64,000 nucleotides of DNA. Origin: Colias croceus (lineage: Eukaryota > Arthropoda > Insecta > Lepidoptera > Pieridae). Shown in pieces: positions 50,101-60,180 of the stretch; the stretch's first letter is position 1, and each line of letters begins with the position of its first letter. The position numbers were made by a program, and so were the translations under genes. The stretch lies in NCBI RefSeq assembly GCF_905220415.1, contig NC_059556.1, positions 12,501 through 76,500 on the forward strand, in the 5' to 3' direction. The notes beneath the pieces are model-generated. The model had not been told where the DNA came from and made no database searches. It saw only the letters and a list, made by a program, of their open reading frames with translations.

Positions 50101-52946
50101 TAGTATTTCTATACAGTTGTTTCCATCGTGTATTTCGGACTTTTGATATATTCTTTTTGGTATATGTTCTTCTGGTGTGCTCAGTGTATTTAGTTGTGAA
50201 GAATGCTTGCTGCGTTTAGATCTTTCCGCTTTTAAATCCTTACTGGTGTAATCATAACAAGAATGTGAATGAACCATCTTACTTTTATTGGATTTCCTAT
50301 TTGATTCATTTTCTTTTTTCCATACACGTCTATTCAAATTTTCTTCTGACTTAGTCGTAGGTACGTTGTTAGACCGTTGCTTAATTCGCATATATTTATA
50401 CTCATCTTGAGCAATCTTAGCTATAACATCTTCAATTAATGTATTTATGATAGCCATGCATTCTTTCTCTATTTCTTTCTTAGACTTGTAAATCTCATTG
50501 TGCTTTTGTTTGATGATATCTTTTTTTAATTGTTTCACTTTACTTCGTCTTACGCATTCCATTCTCTGTTCTCTCTTTCTATGCCTTCTATACAATCTCT
50601 GCTTAATGGTTTCAGGCATATGATCTGCTACAACTATATTTTCTTTTTCACAATCACAGTTATCATCTTTAATTCTTATAAAGAAGGCTTCTCCTTTTTC
50701 TTTTGGTGAATGAATATCATCTTGGCTGGTGTTCTCTGGTAAAAGGTCTAGTACATCGATTGATGAACGGACTAGTTCACTTCTTATGTTATTTGTGTAA
50801 GCTCGACGCAAGAGTATTGACCTCGGTGAGTTAGGATCGTCTAAGCTGTCGACAAGACTTGTGCATTCAGAACCTAAGATCTCAGTATCATCTGACGATG
50901 AAGTATTTACTTCCATCGAATCACTATGAGGCAACGCTGAAAATCTCGGAACTAGAGTATTTTCTTCAAGTTCTTCATAATAATTACCAGTACCGACCCC
51001 TCCTAGTACCTCTCCGTTATCTTGATTAGCTTGTGTTTGAATTTCGATTGTATCAGAATTCCTGTAGTCACCGGCGTTGTCGTTTAAAAATACATCAACA
51101 TTAGATATTTCAATGTGTGATATTTCGGGTAAAGGATTTTCAGCCTGGTCATTTCTTCGAAATTCGTCCTTGAATAGTTTTTGTATTTGATGTAAAATTG
51201 ATTTATTTACATTTTCCGTATTGGTTATATTTAAAAATTTACCTTTTTGTTGTTGATGACTATGGTTGGAGTTATTATCTCTCATGCTTTCTGACGATGT
51301 TAAATTATTGTTTGTTTCGGTACTCAAAACACTTTCGCGTATATTTACGCTACTTAATTTGCGTTGATTGTTTTCATTGTCATGTCTATCATCACTATTG
51401 CAGAGTTCTTCATTACCAAAAATAATTTGATTATTAGATGTTGGGCTTAGGTGCACTATTGTATTAACTCCCGTATTTTGTAATTTCACTTTTATCTCTT
51501 TTTCTACGATATTAAGTTTTTTGTCATAACCCATAGATGCATTCATTGATTCAAGCTGGTCCGTTAGGGAATTTAGACTTTCCACAAGTATATTGGATAC
51601 ATATTCATCGATATCGACATTTTGTTTACGTTTATTTAATACTGCACTCCTGATCGGACTGGATACCTTTTCATTTACTACAGATTTTACAGCTGTTGTT
51701 GGTTGAACATTTAATGTTTCAGATACTACTATCTCAAGTATATCATATTTCTGAGTATCGATAGATAACTGTTGATCAAATGGAACTAGATTACTGTCAT
51801 TGTTTTCAGCACTTACTGACCTTTCACTTATGCGACCATCAATGTAACTACCATTTGACATTAGAGAACAACATTTTTGGTTATCAAATTCAGTCTCTTT
51901 TGTAGTAGGCATAGAGGTTGTAAATGTTTCCGAGGAGTCAGTGAATGAGCCGCCATCTGATACAGCGTACGTTAAATGTTCAGGTTGCAAGCTCGTTTGG
52001 CAATCAGAAGTAATGTCCGTCAAAAGAGCTGTTCGGTCTGAATATGTCGGTGATTCCGTTTTCTCTGAAGTTATGCTAGTTGTGAGCTCAGGTGGTGGAT
52101 CCGAATAAGTCAACAGAGCGGATGTGTGCGTTTTTAACGCACCTTCTCGATCACGGGACGAGTCAAGTCGCAATCGTTTTGGAGTTAGACAACGTGGCGT
52201 TCTCAGTTCAGAATGTGAACCGTCTAATGAGCGGGTTCCAGGTGGACAGCAACATGCTCTGACCGGGGAGGCTCCAGCTCGTCCCCATAGGCGAAGGAGG
52301 GCGGATTTTCGCATTGGGTCTCGATCTCGTCGAGATCCTCGAGGTCCACAGCAGTGGCAGGTTCCTCGCGCCGCCGTAGAAGCCGGTGAGGCACTGCTTT
52401 GTCCGGCTTCCTCCATATCAGATTTTTGTTGTGCTAAGCGATACCTGGAATAGATATAAAATATTTAAAAATAATTCTCATAAATAATACACTTAACTAT
52501 ATAAAATGAAAATAAATAATTTAGATCTCAAGGATCTTGATCTTTTTTTCAATTATACTTTTCATAATTTCTAGAAAAGATGATCTCCGCGTATCCAGAG
52601 CCAACTTAAACAGGATTCACTGCATGTTTTCTTTTAGTTAATTCTTTTATTTACCTGCTTGGATACATTTGCGCCCCATTACCACATCATAATAGTTTAT
52701 AAAACTAAATGAAGTCCCGTGTCCCTTAGAAAGGACAAGCAGGTTTTTTAGGGACAAGCAGGTGATCAGAGTACTAACGTACCATTACTTAAAGGGGATA
52801 TGATCATTGTGGATACGAACTTTCTCATAATAGTCTCCGGCACGGAGTAGCGGCGGCGCAGCAAGCCGGGCGAGGCCGCGGGGCGCGCGGGCAGCTCTCC
52901 CTTCCACATGCCGTCCGTGTCGCTGTCACACGCGCTAGCTGCTCGC
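43981..52946 (-). CDS. Host gene, eight exons resolved, product unknown (N-terminus missing)
   Basis: Exons on the minus strand, in order: 52946-52821, 52444-49389, 49000-48608, 48270-48140, 47978-47762, 47597-47494, 46193-46135, 44113-43981 (stop TGA 43983-43981). All introns are GT-AG and every junction phase fits, giving 1,405 continuous residues. The first exon begins in phase after an acceptor, so the N-terminus lies to the right or outside. The protein is Ser/Thr/Asn-rich and mostly low complexity, with short conserved-looking blocks: RRRYSVPETIMRKYRLAQQ, DWAVTVAGSCAAALPNDVEM, VPTMSERDLTRL. I do not recognise the family. An AATAAA in sense at 43865-43860 lies about 115 nt past the stop. 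Confidence 0.82.
44346..46112. mobile_element. Large imperfect inverted-repeat element in the last intron of the host gene
   Basis: The arms 44346-44974 and 45677-46112 are inverted copies. Shared landmarks are ACACACATCAACAAAGTCTA, GAAGTGTTCGTAAAG and GTAGTTAAATTT. The left arm is longer because it contains a MITE (44369-44656). The centre (44975-45676) has no recognisable ORF and includes the palindrome GGACCCCTAGGGGTCC. It is likely a decayed fold-back or TIR transposon. Confidence 0.7.
44369..44656. mobile_element. MITE with 27-bp TIR and TAG duplication
   Basis: TIRs begin TGCCTCCTCCACA and end CTCGCGAAGTT, with one mismatch between ends. TAG flanks both sides (44366-44368, 44657-44659). 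The undisrupted arm at 46083-46108, read in reverse complement, gives the empty site AAAGTCTAGGGATAT. A 3-bp duplication suggests a PIF/Harbinger-type element. Confidence 0.88.
46135..46193 (-). CDS. Host gene exon G (59 nt)
   Basis: Acceptor GGTTGTTTCAG|ACGCGT, donor CAGATAAG|GTGATA. It encodes TRRGYSLHCWLPEEDPTQI and the first two bases of Arg. An inverted-repeat element ends about 22 nt downstream of the donor in sense (46112). Confidence 0.75.
46645..46942. mobile_element. Short inverted-repeat element (MITE-like) in a host intron
   Basis: GTATAAAGAGAACAAGTA at 46645 is inverted at 46925-46942. The interior is partly GC-rich (GGAGCGCACGGTACC) and partly an ATT-rich repeat. Target duplication not clear. 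Confidence 0.6.
47004..47323. mobile_element. hAT-type MITE with 8-bp duplication in a host intron
   Basis: GTGACGCC lies directly outside both ends (46996-47003, 47324-47331). Inside, CATTGAGATA...TATGGAG.AGACACC is inverted at the other end. The 8-bp duplication is the hAT signature. 320 bp, no ORF. Confidence 0.82.
47494..47597 (-). CDS. Host gene exon F
   Basis: Acceptor ACGTCTACAG|ATTCTT, donor CTTAAG|GTACAT. 104 nt encoding SSVLASKSVKKSSDLLPDLE and TFRASRCKTKSSLK. Phases match exons E and G. Confidence 0.75.
47762..47978 (-). CDS. Host gene exon E
   Basis: Acceptor GATTGACCAG|TATAAT (weak pyrimidine tract), donor GCGTCTG|GTAACG. 217 nt encoding SLDLFPYYMNAQECLSRQ, a short HAPHAPHGPHAPH repeat and RLTLTVKKEAS. 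The last base joins AT of exon F to make Asp. Confidence 0.72.
48140..48270 (-). CDS. Host gene exon D
   Basis: Acceptor GACGGCGCAG|GCGACTGG, donor AGCGCT|GTGAGT. 131 nt, very GC-rich. It encodes DWAVTVAGSCAAALPNDVEM, RLRFPDP and a His/Pro/Ala-rich run. The compact first half looks like part of a folded domain. Confidence 0.8.
48608..49000 (-). CDS. Host gene exon C
   Basis: Acceptor TTATCTCAAG|GTTCAG, donor AGTTCAG|GTACTA. 393 nt encoding a basic, charged region (SERRKSLTTQYEEQIRN, EVTKERRRKSDRVKD), a serine cluster (DGSSSSSESGGS) and ARRRRRRAASSSG. Confidence 0.8.
49389..52444 (-). CDS. Host gene exon B (3,056 nt)
   Basis: Acceptor TATTCCAG|GTATCGC, donor GATGAAG|GTATAG. It opens YRLAQQKSDMEEAG; the internal ATG at 52416 is probably not the gene start. 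Early Cys-rich stretch (CHCCGPRG, RACCCPPG). Long Ser/Thr/Asn/Glu-rich middle. A basic helical block (about residues 640-730 of the exon: RRHRKREQRMECVRRSK, KEIEKECMAIINTLIEDVI). The serine-rich end has SNSLRFQNSFD and SPIRKSASTSPIRL, likely phosphorylation-type motifs. Reading past the donor gives 22 more codons and TAA at 49321, a possible retained-intron C-terminus. Confidence 0.85.
52447..52820. other. Host gene intron between exons A and B
   Basis: AT-rich. It holds two near copies of GGACAAGCAGGT (52733 and 52753), resembling a small fragment of a lepidopteran dispersed repeat. Nothing else seen. Confidence 0.4.
52821..52946 (-). CDS. Host gene exon A (internal)
   Basis: Acceptor TTCATTCCAG|GCGAGC, donor ATGAGAAA|GTTCGT. 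126 nt, GC-rich, encoding ACDSDTDGMWKGELP and RRRYSVPETIMRK. The donor is unusual (GTTCGT), but it is the only one that keeps the frame into exon B (AA|G TAT CGC). Upstream exons not found. Confidence 0.75.
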
Positions 52947-54019
52947 CTGGAATGAAGGAAATTCCCTATAAAGCATCATTATGTACGTGTTTGTGTCATT
53001 ACACAATAGTTTTAGAGAACTTTTTAATATGCTTAATATTATTGAGTCTCAAACAAGTCCGTAAAGTAATGTGACTAACCGATTTGACCTCCATAAAGTT
53101 ACTGATGGTCAAAAACCATTCTGGCACATCTCCCAGCGGATATTAACCCCTTATCGCTTCATTACATTAGTGGTTCCACTCGCTTAATTTAATGGATCAC
53201 CTCGTATAAGTGGATGTTCGTTCTCACACAAACGACGTCAGACATTTCATGCGTTATAATAATTATTAATACCAGTTATTTTTTGTTTCCGTTTTTTCCT
53301 GTACAAATGGTACTGTTAATTGTTCTGAAATAAAGAATTTTTTTATTTACGGAAGGTAAACTGTAACCATGTCCCTATAACTGTGTGCAGGGGCTTTGCG
53401 TACCTATATATGGAGGGTAAAGTTTTTGAAAATTTTCTCAATGCTCAATTTCACTATAAAAGGAAGAATGGCAAATCAGGATGGGCGTTGACATGAATAT
53501 TAATTACTCGTTTAGACAGTTTTCCTATTCAACCGACTTCAAAAAAAGGTTTTTTTTATATTTGTTATTTCAGAAAGTAAACCGATTTTGATAACTCTTT
53601 TTTCAAAGCTCGTGCTTCGCTTCCCTTTGATAACATTTAAATTTTATCTAGTTCTGACAATATGAAAGCGGTTTAGTTTTTTTGTTAAAAGTTATTAAAT
53701 CTTTATTTGTACCATCTTTTACAATAATATTAATTACTAGCTGCGCTCCGCGCTCCTGTTGGCCTTAGCGTGATGACATATAGCCTACAGCCTTCCTCGA
53801 TGAATGGGCTATCTAACACCAAAATTTCAAATCGGACCAGTAGTTCCTGAGAAACAAACTAACAAACAAACTCTTCAGCTTTATAATATTAGTATAGATA
53901 ATATCTTTATTGTATTTGCATTTTTTAAATACTATTTTTTTACTTTTAAACGAGTAGGTAAGTATTCGAGGGGTCCCTATCCGTCTAAATGTAAATGAAG
54001 TATGTCCCGGTGTTTACAG
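52947..54019. repeat. Region upstream of exon A with lepidopteran repeats
   Basis: Near 53530 the sequence CAACCGACTTCAAAAAAAGG, and at 53740-53895 the block from CTAGCTGCGCTCCGCGCTCC through GGACCAGTAGTTCCTGAGA to TTTATAATATTAGTATAGAT, are dispersed repeats I recognise from many Lepidoptera. No exon identified on the minus strand. Confidence 0.6.
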
Positions 54020-54358
54020 CGCAAGCGGTGTCGCTGAAACAGAAGATCCTGTCCGCGAGTTTCTCCGCTGGGCGCATTCTTCACGCTCGACCGCCGCGTA
54101 CGCTACGTAAGCGGAGCGGACACAAGTATGCTAAGGCTGAGAAAGTTCTCAGTATCGGCATGTCTCGCAAATTACGTTTGCAACTCAATCATCGTATAGA
54201 GGCATGCGTATATTTTAGAAACGCTTATAATAGCAATAGCAAAGTTCAATTAGATACCTCAAAATCAAATACCTACAAGATTACGTCCGCTAAAACGCCG
54301 CTAGTTAGCGGGGAACGTGAGAAACCGTCGAGAGCAAAAGAATCTCTGGCATGCATCG
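54020..54358 (+). CDS. Possible exon of an unidentified + strand gene
   Basis: A 339-nt open stretch sits between a good acceptor (GGTGTTTACAG|CGCAAG) and a consensus donor (GCATCG|GTGAGTATG). It encodes a basic peptide (LKQKILSASFSAGRILHAR, RKRSGHKYAKAEKVLSIGM). It could belong to a gene nested in, or upstream of, the minus-strand host gene. No partner exons found, so it may be chance. Confidence 0.3.
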
Positions 54359-56629
54359 GTGAGTATGTGCGTGGTGGCACGCGCCAGGAATAGAACCCAA
54401 ACAAGAGCCGGCAGCGCGTCCGCGTCGCGCACACGTGCACCGCACGCCCCACGCGCCGCGCCGCGCCGCTGTCCGGTGCTCAGCGTTACAGGTAGATCGT
54501 GCGACGAAACATGCATTTGAATGAAATGAAATTTCAAAACTAGTCTAATTAGTCATGTTTGCAAACATTCAACACATGGAATGTTCACTACATGTATTAA
54601 ATTTTAAAGTGTTAGGTATATTGATTGAAGTCTTAACAAAAACGACATCTCCCCCTCCAACCGAACTTAAAATTATCATTCCGAATTCGCGGCATAGGTT
54701 ATTGAATGGGGGGCAAAATGGGGAGCGGTTATAAACTGTTTGTGTGCAGTGATACAGTTTGTGAGCGACGTATCGATGTCGCTCGCTGCACGCTCTATAT
54801 CATTGGCTAATTGACTTGTAGGTATATTATCTCATTACATTTTCCACGACTACGCTCCCAGATCTATCGATTTGCTTCATTACGGTCGGCTTTTAGGTAT
54901 TAGTTCTCAGTTCTCACAGGACCGAATACGAAATATTTATCTAAATCGATAGGTACCTTCACTCCTCGAGACAACAAGATGGGTGTGGAAAAAATGCTAA
55001 AATAACAATTAATGGTTTGAAAACTTAATATAGGTACCTACTAATGCGGGACAGGCTTTTATAGTTAACCTAAAAAAGTATGATATGATTAGAATCTGGC
55101 GTTTGATTCACGGTACATTAAGGGCCAAATTTTTCAACTCGGGTCTCTAGTCGCTACACAGGCACAGTACCAACCCTGCGCTCACAATCGATGGCGCGCG
55201 GCCGTCGACCGGCGTGCGAACCGCCTGCACTGCAGATATAATTATTAGCCACGACATACGGTATTACCAACCTATTCATTTAAGATCATTCAAACGATGC
55301 GATGGAGCAACAGCGAGGTAAATATAAAAAGCGCAATATTGATGGTGAACGCGTATTTGTTAGTCTATAAGTTAGTCGTAGTACCGGGCTCGATCGCCGT
55401 AGAGACTCGTAATAATCATAAAAAATATCACAAACCATACTGTCATACATACCTATTATGTATCTAATATTATAATGTAGCTGTTAAATCCTTATCTATC
55501 AGTCATGAAAAATTGAAATATTACATAGGTACTTAAAAATTGAAATATTTCCCTATGATCTTTTAAACATAATTATGTATTTAGGTACATTTAAAATTTT
55601 TGGCATGGAATTTTCAAACGCCGCGGCCGGTGCGGGCGCGTCCGGCGCGCGGCGGTCAGACATTATAATCGTTTGTGGGCAATTGAAACTCCGATATTTT
55701 TGTGAACAATCTGCAGTCTTTGTGATAAAGATATTTTATAGTTAGGTATACGAGTAGCGTGTGTTCTAAATATTCGTCTTAAATATGAATTAATTAGTAT
55801 CGTAATGAATTTTATTTGCAATTAACTAATAATTAGACTAATATAAACACGTAAAACACACAGTTTTTAGTATTCCACGCTTCACCAGATACTTCATAGA
55901 ATATATTATAGGTACATAAATTAATAATGACGTGTACATTTCTAGAAGTAGAGCGGGCTGCGGGCTGTGGCCGGCTTCGCTACTCACGTGGAAAATGCCT
56001 TGTGCGAGCCGATGCGATGGAGAGAAACTAGATAGAACATGCATTATTCATTTCATTTAATTTTCTATAAAGCGGTGAAAATATTGAGAAGATTTGCAAA
56101 ATGAATTTCATAATTTTTAATAACATAATTATAAATCTTCCACAGTCAACAGATTAAATAATTAAATAGAAGTATAAAAAATGGACTCACTATCGTCTAC
56201 TTTGTGTCATGCTCGATATCGGCTTATAATCTTTCTTTCGAGTTATATTTTAGCAATAAAACTAGCTTTTACTAACTAGGTACTGGTTTATACATCGCCA
56301 TGTTTATATTAATTCCATGATTTATTATTATAATAAAATAGGGTAATATGGTATGTTATTACAATTATGGTAATGGTAGTTACGCTATACAGGGTGTAAT
56401 CGTAAAGTGTGCACAGGCGATTTTTCCGTAAGTATTACAGATAACAAAAAACTTTAAACTGATATCGAAAGTACCTACTTCACCTAATAAATTTTTAAAA
56501 ATAAATCGAGAAATATCAAAAAAAATATCTTTAAACCCTATATGAATATCCCATATAGATTTTAGCTTTCTTTTTATTTTTTTTGGTTTTCTGCTTTGTT
56601 CTAAATTACTTCGCAAATTTGAAGTGACA
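54359..56629. other. No firm gene; CpG-rich islets in AT-rich DNA
   Basis: GC-rich spots at about 54405-54480, 55190-55225 and 55618-55660 stand out from the AT-rich background. They may be promoter or first-exon DNA of the host gene. No RNA genes or recognisable coding sequence. Confidence 0.4.
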
Positions 56630-56818
56630 TTTTCCAAGCTTTTTCCGGATATTTTCCGGGAATTTTCCGGGCATTTTCCGGACATTTCCCAGGCATTTTC
56701 CGGAGATTTTCCAGGCATTTTCCAGGTATTTTACAGGCATTTTCCGGACATTTCCCTGGCATTTTCTGGGGATTTCCCAGGCATTTTCCGGGGATTTTCC
56801 GGATACTTTACAGGAATT
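56630..56818 (+). repeat. 11-bp minisatellite (TTTTCCGGGCA type)
   Basis: About 17 tandem units with consensus TTTTCCGGGCA and scattered substitutions. As 11 is not a multiple of 3, each frame reads all phases, which produces misleading open frames on both strands. Confidence 0.9.
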
Positions 56819-56819
56819 T

Positions 56820-57037
56820 GAAATGAAATGAAATGAAATGAAAATACGTTTATTATGGATACATACCAAAAATACAAAAGAAAGAAACAAGAAACTTAAA
56901 TCTAACTTAAATATAATGTATTCCACAATAGGCCTGCCACTCAGTGCAATACACTGATTTTCAGTGGTTGCCTTAGGATGCCTTGCTGACAGTGGATGTA
57001 TTATTGCTCAAACTGCAGTGAAAAGTTATTAAAAAAT
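56820..57037 (-). mobile_element. 3' end of a minus-strand retroelement
   Basis: In sense it ends CATAATAAACGTATTTTC followed by (ATTTC)n, a typical non-LTR or SINE tail. About 200 bp are present up to the (TA)n of the right unit. No ORF. Confidence 0.5.
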
Positions 57038-57285
57038 ATATATATATATATATATATATATAGATATCTCCATGGGCACTATGTTGATCAAACGTGCCAT
57101 ATAGTTAGTAATTATTTGATCCGTTTTCACTTGTTGATCCGGTTGGTATTTGTGGATCCATTGCCACACCACCGTCCGTATGTGGATCCGAACGGAGCCA
57201 CGAGTGTCACCATCAGTAATAATAATAATTACGTGCTTTTTATACAAATCCACCTTTTTTGCGTTTTAGCTCTTGTTGATCCGAT

Positions 57286-58680
57286 TCAAATGAGCCAATC
57301 AGAGCCCACCGAGCTCAGCCATTGGTCGCTTGCGGCCTTAGGTTTAAAGACATTTATTTCCGTTATAGAAACGTATGTTGCCGTTCGCCTTCCATAATTT
57401 GTTCGGATCTTCGGGAGGGCAAGATAGCTAGCTCGTCTATTAGGATAGTGGTGATTTGATGTTGAGATTATAATATTTGTATTTATGTTTTTATGTAGCG
57501 CTTTGCGGATGAACATACACGTATTATAAAAGTATAATTGTTTTAAATTCATTATTTTAGTGTCGTCGTAGATTTTATTTGTAGAAGTTAAAAAAGGATA
57601 GTTAAAGATAGTTTTAATGATTTTATTTTGTAAAATTTGGAGTGGCGCTAATTTATTATTGTAAGCACTCCCCCAGACTTCTATTAAATACATTAGGTGC
57701 GGCTTTACTAACGTGTTGTAGATGGTGTGGCGTAATTTATGAGGTATGCAAGAAGAAATATGTATTACGCAGAGATCTAAGAAGTGCTGATAATTTATTT
57801 TTTAGATGGTCGATGTGATAATTCCATTTCAGAGAGCTGCCGATTCGCAAATCTAGGTTATTTCTCGTGGGTTTTATGTTCTAATACAACACCGTTAATT
57901 TTAAATGGAGCGTATGGTGGAATAATTTTGTTATGAGCTTTGAATTTAGATATATTTATTTTTAGGAGATTGCATTGAAACCATTTATTTAATCCGTCAT
58001 CCGTCATCCGCATAAAGTGTTAGGAGACCATTTAGCTTTAAATCTTGTAAATTATTAATATAAATTAAAAAAAGCAATGGGCCTAGAATCGAACCATGTA
58101 TGCCACATGTAATTGGTAAGGGAATGATATCGTGGTTATCTATTTTAACTATTTGTGAAATATTTCGATTTTTTAAATATGATTTCAGCATATCTAGTGC
58201 TTTACCATTAATGTTAATTTCTTTATTAAAAGTTCGTGAGAAACGGTATCGACGGCCTTTTGTAGGTCAATAAACACTCCCAAAACTATATTGTTTGCGT
58301 CAATGTTCTGTTTTATTTTAATAGTTAGGTCCATAGTCGCTGACAGAGTGTTACTTTTTGGCTTAAATCCGTATTGACGCACTGAAATAAAATAAAATGA
58401 GTCTAAATATTTTTCTAATCTCGTGTGTAAAATCTTCTCCAATATTTTTGACAATACTGGCAAAACCGAAATTGGCCTATAGTTACCAGGTTCAAATTTT
58501 GAGCCACTCTTATAGATAGGAGTTACCTTCGCTATTTTTAACGAGTCCGGAAAACGTCTTTGAATTATGGCTTGGTTAAAACAGTCGCTTAAGGTATGAT
58601 TTAATTTTTCTTTGATGCATTTAATTGCTATTGTAGTAATACCATCAAGACCTGTACTACAGTTTGAAGTAAGTTTTTAA
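57286..58680 (-). pseudogene. Jockey-like reverse transcriptase relic (right unit)
   Basis: In sense: MPVLSKILEKILHTRLEKYL, RQYGFKPKSNTLSATMDL, FIDLQKAVDTVSHELL (58463-58194), then GSILGPLLFLIYINNLQDL and LYADDG (58191-57997), then the C-terminal IEVWGSAYNNKLAPLQILQN to LPKIRTNYGRRTATYV (57693-57286). Frameshifts separate the blocks. The active-site YADD survives, but VPQG is altered to IHGS. No endonuclease domain remains. Non-functional. Confidence 0.82.
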
Positions 58681-58860
58681 GCTTATTTATAATTATATAT
58701 TTTTACTGGCTTCGGTAGGTCTGAACTTATTAGTGAGGTAATTTTTAAAATTTCGTAGTTGTCTTTAGATTTCCTCTCCTCTGAGTTATAAGATGTCAAT
58801 TCTGGAAAACCAGCAAAAATTACATTTTTTTCGTGGCTCTTTCTGTCTCGTAGTTCATTG

Positions 58861-58996
58861 ATTTTTTTTTTTATTATACCAGAGGAGGCAACAGAGCAGA
58901 CGCGTCACCTGATGTTAAGTGCACTGCGTCGCCCATAGGCACCAGCAATGCCGGGGACATTATTAGTGCGTTGCCGGCGTTGTGCGTTGATTAAGT
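58861..58996 (+). repeat. Lepidopteran SINE-like dispersed repeat
   Basis: CAGACGCGTCACCTGATGTT, GCGTCGCCCATAGGCACC and GTGCGTTGCCGGCGTTG are diagnostic pieces of a repeat common across Lepidoptera. It is inserted between the RT and ORF1 relics of the right unit and supports the host order. Confidence 0.65.
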
Positions 58997-59019
58997 TTTA
59001 ATTTATATGAAGTTGATTT

Positions 59020-60180
59020 TTAGACGTAAAACCCGATGTGTTGGCTCATGGCTGACTGATTTATTGATTGAAGATTTAATTTCAGTAATTTTATTTTACT
59101 CTCACCCTGGTTTATCTGGGATTCTAATTGAGAAATAGTACTCTTCAATATGTTTTGTTCAGTAATTATCATACATGGTGATGACTTAATTTCATTGATT
59201 TGATTCGTATTTTGGCGAATTAAATTCAAAGATTGTTCGTTGGACGATTTAATTTCGGTAATTTGTGTTTTTACCTCAGAAATGTTTTCATGAATTTTGT
59301 TTACTATTTTGTTCATTTGAGCATACATATTTTTCAAGTAATGTACTAATACGGCTCAACTCCGACCGAATATCCTCCATATCATCACTAAATCTGCAAT
59401 CTTGTTCTAGCGGTTGTTTCCGTTTTCTGTAAGTAATTTGAGTATCAGTTGGCGTAGAACTCGTAGAAAACGAACTTAGCTTCTAGTTCAGGATACATCG
59501 CCCATTTTTGCAAGTGACTACTATCAAGCTGATTTTCCGTTTGTAGCTTTCTTTTGATGAGACACCGAATAATTTCGTGTACGAAACTCTCGATTGTGGT
59601 AGCTAACAGAGATAACAAGGATAAAATTTTTTGATTTGATGGTTCTCAAATATTTATTACGCAATTTGTAGGACAATATGTCTGTTGAATTATATAAACA
59701 TTAACTAAGTGAAAACAAAAAAATCAGCTTGTTAGTAATCATTTATGATGACCTCGTTATCGATACACTTTGGAAAGGGGGACTCTTTGAACAAACCATA
59801 GATTTTGTAGGACAAATATTTTTTCGAATAATTTAGGTAATTATCTTGAGATTGAACAAAAAAAAATTCATTCAGTTTGTAATAAATATTTGAGAACCAT
59901 CAAATCAAAAATTTTTATCCTTGTTATCTCTGTTAGCTACCACAATCGAGACTTTCGTACACGAAATTATTGAGCGTCTCATCAAAATAAAGCTACAAAC
60001 GGAAAATTAGCTTGATAGTAGTCACTTGCAAAAATGGGCGATGTATCCTGAACTATTTGATAGATACGGATGCGATCCACCGGTAGTACCCACTGCACCA
60101 CTGCTGGTTAAACGTGTTGGCGATCTGCGTACTCTCATATTTACTCCGCAATGGATAATTTGTGCAGGAATATGAGTCGT
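59020..60180 (-). pseudogene. Jockey-like ORF1 relic, interrupted by a MITE (right unit)
   Basis: The head (about 60180-60065, RRSPTRLTSSGAVG type) is separated by the MITE 59484-60055 from the coiled-coil part (59337-59020: MNKIVNKIHENISEVKTQI, NQINEIKSSPCMIITEQ, KSTISQLESQINQGESKI). Frameshifted and interrupted, non-functional. Confidence 0.65.
59484..60055. mobile_element. MITE with 177-bp terminal inverted repeats
   Basis: The arms 59484-59660 and 59879-60055 are inverted copies with few mismatches, starting TAGTTCAGGATACATCGCCC. The left unit (AGCTTCGATAGATC at 32226) gives the empty site. Flanks TTC and TTT suggest a 3-bp duplication with one change. The central 218 bp have no ORF. Confidence 0.88.

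Noticed and set aside
55186..55224. 39-nt GC-rich minus-strand micro-exon candidate (CAGTGCAG| ... |GTGAGC) whose phase would fit exon A
   Set aside because: Too short to support without transcripts; the GC islet alone could produce it by chance.
55600..55670. Minus-strand ATG with MSDRRAPDAPAPAAAFE as a possible first exon
   Set aside because: No convincing donor in frame and no link to exon A.
56380..56926. Minus-strand frames with repeating GKSPENAWE-like peptides
   Set aside because: They read through the 11-bp minisatellite and have no other coding signal.
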